Positions 48,887 through 58,439 of a DNA stretch of 64,000 nt are shown in pieces. Position 1 is the stretch's first letter. Each line of letters opens with the position of its first letter. Position numbers and translations under genes: made by a program. Source of the stretch: Ignelater luminosus (lineage: Eukaryota; Arthropoda; Insecta; Coleoptera; Elateridae); NCBI GenBank assembly GCA_011009095.1, contig VTPC01090911.1, positions 62,001 to 126,000 on the forward strand, written 5' to 3'. A model generated the notes under the pieces. It was not told the origin of the DNA. It did not search any database and saw only the letters and a program-made list of their open reading frames with translations.

Positions 48887-49078
48887 TTATAGAAAATCTA
48901 TAAATGGAAAGGCTTGAAACAATCTGTACATAGTGGAACATTGCATGAAGAACATGCGTATTTCGTCAGTGAAAGTGCAAAATCTCATATTCGCTAAATT
49001 AAGTAAGTGCATCATTTGATTGGAAGTTACCAGTGCGCATATATGTGCAAACCTTAGCTTTCTCGCTGTAAAGTCCAA
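48887..49078 (-). pseudogene. Probable C-terminal zinc-finger end of the piggyBac transposase
   Basis: A 63-codon open stretch with the C-and-H-rich pattern ICALVTSNQMMH ... MRFCTFTDEIRMFFMQCS. It resembles, loosely, the cysteine-rich tails of piggyBac transposases that end in a CF-x-x-(F/Y)H block. Its position just inside the left terminus, on the same strand as the main transposase block, fits. It would be cut off from that block by the inserted plus-strand gene. The assignment is tentative. Confidence 0.4.
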
Positions 49079-49639
49079 ATTATATTGCGTCCTTGGTTAA
49101 TACCTCGTATTGGAATCCCCTTGAATATCTGGTGTACAAAACCTCGTATTCTCAAACAACGCAGAGTGGTTGAAGTTATATGTTTTAATGTGCTGGATAA
49201 GACTTTATCTGTGTTTGACTAATACAAAAAACGGCGTAAATGGTATGTCATTTAAATGTATTTCACTAAAATAATTTAAATTAGCAAGCTTTTTTTGCAT
49301 TTCTGTAATACTTTCATACCGGTAATAATGAAAATAAGCTGGCCCACATTGTTGAAGAACCTGCCCCTAATGAGCTCTTTAATAGTTATGGAAATAACGA
49401 TACAACAAAAACCCACAATACTGTAAATACACAGTAAACAATTTTGATTTATTATAAACATTGGATAAACTCATGTACTCACTAAAGGGCTTCAAGATAT
49501 TTTAATTAATTTTGATTTAAATTTGCAGTTAATGAGAGTTATTACTGTTAGTTGTTTTGGATTAAATAACAGTACATACTACCTAGATTTAGTGAGTGGA
49601 ATTTCTACTCAGTTTGCTATGAACATGAATCCACACAAA

Positions 49640-50965
49640 TGTTTTACAGAACAATGATTTGGAAAACGATAAAGATACTCTAGGAATTTTGTCGCCGGGA
49701 GTGATGTGGATAATTCTTCCGAAAATGAACTTTCCACGGAGAACGATTTAGTTCCGGAAACCTCGGCAAACGAAAAGGTAGAAACGAACACCACTGACAA
49801 AATCAAGCGTAAATTAAAGCAATCTAGAAAGAAAAGGGACAGACAAAAAAGAGCAAGAATGCTTGGACTGGCATTTGTTTGTCTAAGAAAGGATGAAGTT
49901 GGAAAGTATAAGCTGATGGAAAACAGAAGAGAAAAGAAGATGAAAGTATCCCACTGCAAGAAGATAGAAAAACAATTTTCAAGTCACTTTGGGAGCTTAC
50001 TTGGGACATGAAAGTTTTGGGCACAATGGTAGACAATGTATACCATCTAAGCAAATAGTAGAAGGTTCTAGACGAAATGGCACATTGCAATATTTTCTTA
50101 AGGTTGGTACAGTTAAGAAAAGAGTGTGTTAATAGTATTAGTAATGAACGCTCCTGGAGAGGAGTCATTAATGGAAGGAAGGCTACCGCAAAAAAAGCAA
50201 GAAGTATTCTAAGGCGGTAATTATCTAAAATTTCAAAATGGAATCGCAAATTTGCAGAGCAAATACTAGCAAACTATTAAGAGCAAATGTTTGTCAGCAA
50301 AGCTGATTTTTATTGTATGTAAATTATTGTAAGGAGAAGGAAGCAGAATGTTTTTCTAGGGTAGTACTCATGGAAGAAATGTTAAAAATATTCAAGCCAA
50401 AGAAGATCAGTGCAGCGTTTGCATTTCGCATAAGGTGGAAAACCATTCTGAGGAGGAGCACAATAAACATCGAAAACGAAAAACCAAGCCCGTGAAAGTA
50501 GACAGAAAGATAAAGAGAAGGCGATATATAATCTAGAAAAAATTGGCCTGTTTGCGGTTGATGTACAAGCAGTTAAGCTGCTCCCAATGTTACAGGCAAG
50601 TGCAAATCTACTACAAGATGAAGCTTTGTGTGCATAAATACACATTCTACGGCGTAGCAAACAAAAAAGTTTTGTGTTAAGAATGGAAGCTAGTACTTTC
50701 GCTACCACGCTAACAAATTTTCTCACAGACTATATTTCTAACAAAAACAACACTAAGAAAATAGGTATGTACAGTGACGGCTGCAGTTACCAAAATAAAA
50801 ATTCACTTGTCTCTAATGCCCCCCTAAAAGTTTCAACAGAAAAATTATAATAATTATGCAGAACTTCTTAGAAAAGGGTCATACACAAATAGAAGTGGAC
50901 TTTGTCTACAGTACCATTGAACGACGCCTTAAACATAGAGAAATATACTTAATTATATAGCTGGC
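49640..50965 (+). pseudogene. Transposase-like gene of a family I cannot name, inserted in the piggyBac
   Basis: The plus strand shows an acidic N-terminus then a basic block (KLKQSRKKRDRQKRARMLGL at about 49850). Fragments of a long protein known as an uncharacterised transposase-like family in many insect genomes follow. These are LYVNYCKEKEAECFS (about 50310), FKPKK (about 50390), YYKMKLCVHKYTFYGVANKK (about 50610) and a final STIERRLKHREIY (about 50920). In intact relatives these correspond to a zinc-binding region, the CVHNYT/N-type first catalytic block and the GHTQxExDSVHSxIER block (here degraded to a GHTQIEVDFVYS-like string). Many stops and frameshifts are present. It runs opposite and convergent to the piggyBac transposase. 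No inverted repeats of its own were found. Confidence 0.6.
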
Positions 50966-50979
50966 CACGCTTATTCTTC

Positions 50980-52230
50980 GTTTGACTTTAGCTGACTGTC
51001 GTTCAGTTAGCACAAGCTGTTCAGCCAAATTTACCACGTACTAAAGCAACTTGACCTTTTTGTTCATTACTTCTTGGTATATGATATGGAATTTACTGCA
51101 GCTGCCATCATAGACTTGTAAAAAAACTGTTTTCGCCATGTTGAAGATCTTCTGTCATAGTCATAGACAACGAAGTTTTGATCGGATATGTCCTCTTCTC
51201 TCATTATTTTGTTATATGTTTCAATAAAAGAAAGACATATGACTTCTTTTCTTTTCAACCATACTTTTTACTTCCTTTTAATAATTTCTGTTTTTGATTT
51301 GTGGTTATTACTGAGTACTAATACTTCCTTCGAATCCATCCATCTGGCTGTTAGAATACTGTTGCCATTGGCTATAAAATCAAAGTTTTTTTCTCGCAAT
51401 AAATGTAGCTGTTCGTTGAGTCACAACACTGCCACACTTTTATTCCTCTTTTTATTGGTTTGAGTGACATAAATTGTTTGAGCGAAGAACGGCCCTTGAA
51501 CTTTGTTACAGACTCGTCGATCGATTGGTAATTTTTTTCAGTACCTTTATTTGAGAGCTATACTTAAAGAAATTTACCAATTCTTCGGTGTAATAAAACT
51601 TTCTAGACTCAGCAGGTTGAATAATACAATTCTGACTTTAAAATTTGGAACCTGTTCCTCGACAAAAACGAGTTTCCAATTGATCTATTTCGAGACCAAT
51701 AGTCATTTTGACTAGGGATGTGATTATGGCACACCACAAAAATCGAACCAACTAGAACCATAATTTCACCTTCATCTGCTATAGAATGTTTTGGTTATAG
51801 GCCCTGTTGTATATTATTAGTCTTTCATCCGTGCACTGAGCAATGAAAATAAAAAGAGCTTTTGGAAATGTCAACTTGAAGGAATCTAGTACAGTTTGCG
51901 ATTCACAGATTGTTACTCGAACTTTAAGTTTAAAGTGCCCTGGAATCGAGAGCTCTAGAACAAAATCTCCAGAAGGGCTACCCCAAACAATTAGATCTGA
52001 ATTATTACTGCTTGGCGCACCTTGACGTAATTATTAGTTGGTTCAGGAGGTTGTGTTGGTTCCTCATCCTAACTTTTTTCAGCTGAACTCCCGTTCCTTG
52101 CCTGGTCGTCAAAGGGAATGTACTTCAATTCTAACGAAGAGAAGTCTACATCATCATCTCCACTTTCATTGTCGTCTGTTGCCTTCAACATCTCTATGAT
52201 CTCTGTGGCTGTCAAACTCTTTTTATTCAT
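50980..52230 (-). pseudogene. piggyBac transposase, N-terminal and DDE part
   Basis: It starts at ATG 52230 on the minus strand, giving MNKKSLTATEIIEMLKATDD then an acidic NESGDDDVDFSSLE stretch. This acidic N-terminus is usual for piggyBac. Later blocks are TARWMDSKEVLVLSNNH (about 51350-51300) and the end of the DDE domain, REEDISDQNFVVYDYDRRSS then AAVNSISY (51200-51070). The first matches the RW-D-x-(R/K)-x-V-x-x-L-S segment that carries the third catalytic aspartate. ISDQ aligns with the VDxxDQ block and the YDYDRRS string with the YxxxRRSxKW block. Much of the first half of the DDE domain is missing or unreadable between about 52000 and 51400. Stops are numerous, so it is inactive. Confidence 0.75.
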
Positions 52231-52611
52231 CCTAAATAATAATAATATTACATTGTAATTAGTTTTCTATACCAGGAAATATATTGTCCCAGTGAGAAAT
52301 ACCACTGGGAAATTTTTATAAGTTTAGAATAAAACAAAGATTGTTACTTACCTTAGTCAATTTGCTTTGTGGCACTAAATGTCAACAAAAGACTAATGTC
52401 CATCAGGTAATTACAACGACAATTTACAGAAAAAACAAGAAAAAGGCAGTAAAAAGCTATTATTTAGTTAGATGTTCTTAACATATGGTGCTTTCTATAA
52501 ACTAAAATGCCAAATGATAAATCGAATATGGCGCAAGACCATCAGCTGGCCCACTGGGTGTTAATATATTTATCTTGGGACGTCTTGTCTCACTGATAGT
52601 CTAAAGGTTAA

Positions 52612-53301
52612 AAGAAGAAATTAAGAGATGCAAAATAATATTTGTGTGTTTAAATCGACAAAATCTTGTTGACTTCAGATTGTGGGGAAAAGATCTTCAA
52701 GGATTAAAGTTCTATCTTGGTTTTTGCTTTATAGCTCAGGACGACCTTTGTTTTATAGTATAGAAGCTTACATCTTTGTATCGGTAGTCGTCTCTGAGCT
52801 ATCTCACATTTCTCAAAGAGAAAACAAAACAGAATCGATGTCGATTGAATAGTTCTATATTTGGAGCTAAACCACTTATAACAGTCAAAGTTCCGTCTTG
52901 AAATGATCTTCCCATCAAGAGCTAGAAAGAAGGATCACCAATGACAAAAACAAAACATTATCGCCAATCATCTTCTGGTGTAAAAAGTCTCTCTGCTTTT
53001 TACATTTTCCTTATACACTCGTTTGTTCAGACGTTACTTCGTTTATGTATCTTTCAACATCCTACACTCATCACCTGCATTTTTAAATTCTATGCGTTAA
53101 GACAAATGTTCTCATATACGACCAGTAAACAATCGAGCAGTGACCCATCATAAATGAAGCCGTAGCCAATGGATACAGAATACTTGCCAATCGATTGTTG
53201 CAGTTTTGTTTTTATAATTGTGTTCAGGGAGTTAAAAAGTAGCCAGTGAGGTTAGCGCTATACCTTCAATTGTTTTAAAACGACCAAGTTTTTCTCATTT
53301 T
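52612..53301. other. Stretch without assigned gene, including copy A of a diverged repeat
   Basis: No recognised coding region. The part at 52735-52915 is similar to 54415-54575 (listed separately). Confidence 0.4.
52735..52915. repeat. Diverged direct repeat, copy A
   Basis: Aligns loosely with 54415-54575 in the same orientation: TTTTATAGTATAGAAGCTTA against CTTTATACTATAGAAACTTA, ACAAAACAG in both, and AGTTCCGTCTTGAAATGATC against AACTCCCATCTTGATACCAT. The minus-strand translations also agree in part (QDGTLTVISGLAPN against QDGSLVVGIDG then PN), hinting at an ancestral coding sequence. Family not recognised. Confidence 0.45.
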
Positions 53302-53348
53302 TTAGAAATCAATCACAGTAAACTGTGATAGTTCACCTGTGGTCAAAA
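53302..53348. repeat. 47-bp sequence repeated on both sides of the gap (left copy)
   Basis: Identical to 53749-53795. It contains the short palindrome CACAGTAAACTGTG. Confidence 0.95.
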
Positions 53349-53748
53349 NNNNNNNNNNNNNNNNNNNNNNNNNNNNNNNNNNNNNNNNNNNNNNNNNNNN
53401 NNNNNNNNNNNNNNNNNNNNNNNNNNNNNNNNNNNNNNNNNNNNNNNNNNNNNNNNNNNNNNNNNNNNNNNNNNNNNNNNNNNNNNNNNNNNNNNNNNNN
53501 NNNNNNNNNNNNNNNNNNNNNNNNNNNNNNNNNNNNNNNNNNNNNNNNNNNNNNNNNNNNNNNNNNNNNNNNNNNNNNNNNNNNNNNNNNNNNNNNNNNN
53601 NNNNNNNNNNNNNNNNNNNNNNNNNNNNNNNNNNNNNNNNNNNNNNNNNNNNNNNNNNNNNNNNNNNNNNNNNNNNNNNNNNNNNNNNNNNNNNNNNNNN
53701 NNNNNNNNNNNNNNNNNNNNNNNNNNNNNNNNNNNNNNNNNNNNNNNN
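53349..53748. other. Assembly gap (400 N)
   Basis: 400 Ns. Identical flanking copies suggest a collapsed or unresolved repeat or an unmerged contig overlap. Confidence 0.97.
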
Positions 53749-53795
53749 TTAGAAATCAATCACAGTAAACTGTGATAGTTCACCTGTGGTCAAAA
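53749..53795. repeat. 47-bp sequence repeated on both sides of the gap (right copy)
   Basis: Identical to 53302-53348 in the same orientation. Confidence 0.95.
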
Positions 53796-54414
53796 CTCGG
53801 TTTTTCGGAATGGATTGAGATAAAACAATCGAAGATGGCCCGAACAGAGCTCATATGTTGAGTCTGATCTCGTTCTGGAGATAAGCCGGAAAAAGATACC
53901 TCTACATAAATGACATGGTGGGGTTGAAAAAACAAAAATTGTCAGAATCAATAGTGTTTTGTTTTTTACCGGGAAACTTTTGCATGACAAAAACGCGTTG
54001 ATGTTATCAAAAAAAAGAATTTTCCAATTGAATTTCACTCGATTTGCCGTGACATATTCTAAAGCATAACGAAAATATCTCAGTGCCATTTTATTGTGTC
54101 TTCTACTGATAAAAGCCTATGCGACAGAATCGGATCAAGTGTGGATAACTAGATAGGTCGGTAGATCCGACTCCCAACCTCTCAATGTTGCACACTGAAC
54201 CAACGTACCCAGATGTGGCGAAGATTCGACAAATGGCTCTCGAGATATAGCGATCCCCATTCCGATGTTGTCCAATTCTGATCTTCAACAGACCGTGCGT
54301 GCCAACTTCTTTAATACAGTGCATACCCAATGTTCAATCCAAAGCAACAAGACATTTGATATCTTTCGGATCTCACAATCACTCTATTTTGTTAGCTTTT
54401 CGCTTTTTCTGAAT
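53796..54414. other. Stretch without assigned gene
   Basis: Minus-strand ORFs at 53790-54089 (99 codons) and 54103-54330 (75 codons) lie back to back and could be remains of one gene or element, but I recognise no domain. The first begins MALRYFRYALEYVTANRVKF. Confidence 0.3.
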
Positions 54415-54575
54415 CAGTATGACACTTGCTTTATACTATAGAAACTTATTCCACATCCGTTTTGAAGATACGAATTAAACTTGACAACAAACAAAACAGC
54501 ATTACTGATGACTGGATAGTTAGGTTTTCAACCATCAATGCCTACAACCAAACTCCCATCTTGATACCATGGTCC
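54415..54575. repeat. Diverged direct repeat, copy B
   Basis: Partner of 52735-52915. On the minus strand it overlaps the end of an ORF (54528-54710) reading GPWYQDGSLVVGIDG. Confidence 0.45.
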
Positions 54576-57069
54576 GCTTCCGCAATCCTTGTATACAGCA
54601 ATTAAATTAAACATCGGATTGTATAAGTATGGAGTAGAACGAAGTTTTTTGTGCTGACCATGTTTGCTGCCGAGACGAAGCCAAGTCTGTGTTAAGAATG
54701 CAAAACACAAAATAACGTTTTACTTCAAGTAACACATACAATTTTCTTGAGAGAACAAAATTAATTAGAAATTAAAATTCAAACTAACAGAACATTTGAA
54801 TATTAAATTTGACATTTGTAGATGAGGCCGGCTGGAATTATTAGTAACATAATGTAAACATTTTATTACTGTAAAAAAATGTGCGTATTATTATTATGCG
54901 CTTGGAAAAGGATTTTTTGCAAAGTAAAAACTCAAAAAATGAACAAAACTCAGTATAGGTTAATACTGGGCTCTTTTCACGGAAGTGCCAAGCAAGAAAG
55001 CTCAAACCCTTTTGCTTTGCACGGTAGTATACAGAACAATTTCACGCAAAATAAAAGAACTGTAAAATAGAAAATAAGAGAACGAGCTAAAGAAGGAAAG
55101 AAAGCAAAAAGATCAAAAATTAAAACGAGATTTAGAAAAACTAATATGCGATAAAGCCATGGGCTCACAGCGTCTAAAGAGCTGATATCGTTATGCATTA
55201 CCTTTTCTAATACATAACAAAAAAGAAGACAGAATAGAAACGAATAATTAATCAGAATAATTCATAACGGTAATGTGTTTGTTGCATCTATTGTATACCC
55301 TATCTCATTTCTATAATTCCAATCCATTTTAAATTTCTAGCATTTTCAAAGTTAGATAAACATATTAGTTAAATACATCAACGGCAAACCTAAAAACAAC
55401 AATAATCTAATGGGAGTAGCACAATAAGGTATTGCTACTAACACGACAAAAATTTAGCAGGAATTATAGAAACGAGACAGAGTATACACTCTGTTGCAAA
55501 TTGAATGTGAATCTGGAGAAACCAAATCGCGTCACAATTACTTCACGTTTTTATTATAATATGTATTGTGGATTGTTGGAACGCGTGTATTTCTCAGTAT
55601 ATAATAAACTTTGTAATGAAAAATCTAATGTGCAATAGTTATTAGGCGTTACGGTTCTTTAGATTTAAATTTAATTTGCAACAGACCTATGAATCTACCC
55701 AACGCAATAGATCTAACTTGGCCCGAACATTTACAGTTTAATCTTTCTGATTAAACTCGTGCAAACGAGTTTGTTCAAAAATTTTTCTTTTATTCTTCCA
55801 TTTGTATTTTCTTTTGGAGGAGAAATTATTAATAGATATATTTCTTTAATTGCAAATTAATTGATTTGATAGACTGTTTTGGATCTCCATTACAAAATGT
55901 ATCTGGTGTTTGGCAATATTTTTTCTTGTACTTTTTTGTTCTTTTTCATTTTTCCCTCAATTTGTTTCGTGTGAAAATCTACTTTTTCTACTTTCTCTCT
56001 TTTTTGAATGACCGTCTTGCGACAATTCCTCTAAGGGTTACTTTGAACGGTGCACTTTTTCGGGTTCTCTTAACAACTGCCCAAATAAATAAACACAAAC
56101 AAATAATTTTTAAACTTTTATCACACTAAATTGTTTACAGTTAAAAGAAACATGGGTTTTTTAGAATAACAAAACGAAAATATAAGTAAAGGGTAAGCAT
56201 ACAGGATTCTGCATTAGTCAAGGTAAAAATTTTCCTTTTCTAATTCCAAGTAGGACTTTTAGTTAATTAGAAAACTTTCACCTCAACAGCTGTGTCGATA
56301 AACTTCTTGATTATCAATCTTTTCTACTTTAACTCGTTGTAGCATAAAAGGAGGTTTTCTCAAGATGACGACTGCATCCAGTAGGTGTAAATACCAAAAG
56401 ATGTAAAAATGCGGTGTCAGAACAAAGATACTTGATGCGAGGGCGTATAGTGGTAAAAGACAAGATCAATTTAAGAAAGGGGGCGCTAGACGGAGTTCTG
56501 AAAATTGTTAGGGTTAAAATGGCAAAAATAAATATAAATACATGTGATGCAATCTATAAAACCTTACTCTAGCTCTACAGGGAAATTTACTTTTTCAGAT
56601 TAATAAGGTACCTTTTTATAAATCGCATCATGCATATTTGAATTTGAAGATTCTAAGAATAATCATACAAGTGTAATTAAAATAATGTTTCTTTTCTTCT
56701 ATTTACTTCATTATAAATAATCCAGCTATTGACTGCTAACATCAACAATTTGAACAAAACGTTTTTCACCACTTACCTACAGAAGTTTCAATTCAATTTG
56801 TACAGCCAGATCAACTCCCGCATAAATTCACTGTAGAAACTTATAGCAGCTAGACAAGAAACTTGTAGTTTTGCTTCATCCTTTTGTTTATGCAAAACAT
56901 CTACTATATCATTAGTATGGACATTGCTCAAAAATGCTTGATATACATTGTTCCCGATTCATAGACCAAGTACACAGACTCTTCATATTTTCTTTTGGCC
57001 CATCTTTTCTATTTCTCATACAAGTACGAAGGGCACTGTTAAAATTCTTGGAAAAAGTAAAACAATACA
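54576..57069. other. 2.5-kb stretch without recognisable gene
   Basis: AT-rich. ORFs such as 54879-55070 and 55866-56129 (+) show no motif. No RNA gene or repeat ends were recognised. Confidence 0.5.
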
Positions 57070-57690
57070 CACATCACGTTATGTAAATCGCTTTATTGCT
57101 TCCCGAAATATTCGCCTTTAACATCTATACACTTTTGCATTTAATGAAAGTAATTTACGAAACATCTTCTTTACTCCGAACGAGGTACTCCCGAGACAAA
57201 TGATTTAAATGCTTTAACGGCCTGTTCAGGCGATGATAAACGCTCGATACGCATTTTGTTTCTGATTTTTGGAAACAAGAAGACGTCATTCGGCGATAAA
57301 TCAGGCGAATATGGGCAATAAGTCATTGATGTGATCTTTTACTAGTCAAAAAGTCTACAGTTCGTTGTGCTGTATGCGCACTCGCACTGTCATGATGAAG
57401 AATGCTTCGCCGGTTTAAGTTGTTTCTTCTGCTCTGCTTGAATCATTTAATGCACAGCTTTGATGTTTTTCGCGACAACGAAGGTGCATGGACGATCTTC
57501 TCGGATATCGTCATCAAACATTGGTCTTGCACGCTTGAATTCTGTGAACCATTTATAAACTATAGTTTTGGACGATGTTTCATTTCCAAAGTTTTTCCAC
57601 ACATTGTTGTGGTGTTAACCCGTATCGAAAATGATAAAAAATCATCACTATAAGATTAAGATTCGACATTTCCATTTTTTCACAAAATTA
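57070..57690 (-). pseudogene. mariner transposase with a large internal deletion
   Basis: The minus strand starts with part of the DNA-binding domain (GNETSSKTIVYKWFTEFKRA then RPMFDDDIREDRP, KNIKAVH and MIQAE, about 57590-57440). It passes at about 57420-57390 straight into the end of the catalytic domain: LHHDSASAHTAQRTVDFL, YSPDLSPNDVFLFPKIRNKM and FVNYFH..MQKCIDVKGEYF, finishing at about 57090. HHDSASAH carries the second catalytic aspartate and SPDLSPND the third of the mariner DD34D triad. The segment with the first aspartate, some 500-600 bases in intact elements, is gone. Frameshifts also occur. It is a non-autonomous derivative. Terminal repeats were not recognised. Confidence 0.85.
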
Positions 57691-58055
57691 CTTTGTTAAA
57701 TTTTGTTGAAATGAAACTGTTGAGTTTGAATTCAAACTGTTAACTGTATTATTGGTAACAAATATCAAATTTTACTAATGTGTCCATTGCGGAACGCTGG
57801 CAATACCAGAAGTACTCGATTCCGCTAATATTAGTAGTGACCCTCATACCAAGTGACGGAAATTTTATGGTATCCACAAGTTGTACTGACATAAAAGATC
57901 TGCCGAAGAGCAAAAAACGACTTCAGGTTCTTTTATTGTTTGTGCTAACTTTAGAAAAACACACAGTTTCACTGTACCATCTTGTACATTTGCCTTCCCG
58001 ATATTCATGTATATATGTAACCTGTGAGTCACATGTAAATCACATTTCGTAGACT
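57691..58055. other. Spacer without recognised gene
   Basis: ORFs on both strands overlap (57780-58052 + and 57865-58059 -). Neither has a recognised motif. Confidence 0.4.
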
Positions 58056-58439
58056 TCACATGAAAAGTGCGTAAGTGCTAAAAACCTGCTTTAGCAGGAA
58101 AAGAAAAAACTGCTTTAAAGCTGTCAATGCTAGTGGACTTGTATATAATTTTATTTGCGCTATTTCAGCGTCATCTATTTTTTCGAATTTTATCTGTATA
58201 AAAGGTAACTCTAAATTACAAGGCATTAAGATCTCATTGTATTCAAATTTTGAACTTAGGCACTTTTCATATAAAGTCGACGCTTTATTAGTTCCAAGGG
58301 GAGATAATGCTTGAGACTGGATCTTCCCTTGGATTTTGTCAGTGCTTTGGTAACTAATATCTGACCTACATTTTAAAAGTGGCTCAGCATAATAGAGTTT
58401 GCCAAATATTTCGTGTCTCTTCGGAGACTTTACATACAA
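58056..58439 (-). CDS. Unrecognised 127-codon ORF
   Basis: An uninterrupted frame of 127 codons, long for this AT-rich sequence. It is not obviously repetitive, starts MYVKSPKRHEIFGKLYYAEP, has a hydrophilic middle and ends in a hydrophobic stretch (LTALKQFFLFLLKQVF) that could be a helix. A second minus-strand ORF (57865-58059) abuts it downstream, and the two may be parts of one old element or gene. I recognise no domain and cannot exclude a chance ORF. Its start codon has no supporting context. Confidence 0.25.
   Translation of the reverse strand: MYVKSPKRHEIFGKLYYAEPLLKCRSDISYQSTDKIQGKIQSQALSPLGTNKASTLYEKCLSSKFEYNEILMPCNLELPFIQIKFEKIDDAEIAQIKLYTSPLALTALKQFFLFLLKQVFSTYALFM

Larger units (their letters stand above)
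48688..52607 (-). mobile_element. piggyBac element with both termini, carrying a second transposase inside
   Basis: The left end CCTTTAGACTACC (48688) and inverted right end CCTTTAGACTATC (52607) match in 12 of 13 bases. The right flank is TTAA (52608-52611) and the left flank TCAA (48684-48687), one change from the TTAA duplication typical of piggyBac. Subterminal sequences are rich in GGGAC/GTCCC motifs (TGGGACATATTGTCCCA at about 48779, TGGGACAATAAGTCCCA at about 48813, similar near 52290 and 52575). The minus strand encodes the piggyBac transposase, in two blocks. Between them lies a transposase-like gene on the plus strand (49640-50965). The whole is 3.9 kb against roughly 2.5 kb for a usual element, consistent with an internal insertion. 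Confidence 0.8.

Noticed and set aside
53325-53768. Long open frames across the N gap
   Set aside because: They consist of Ns translated as X and have no meaning.
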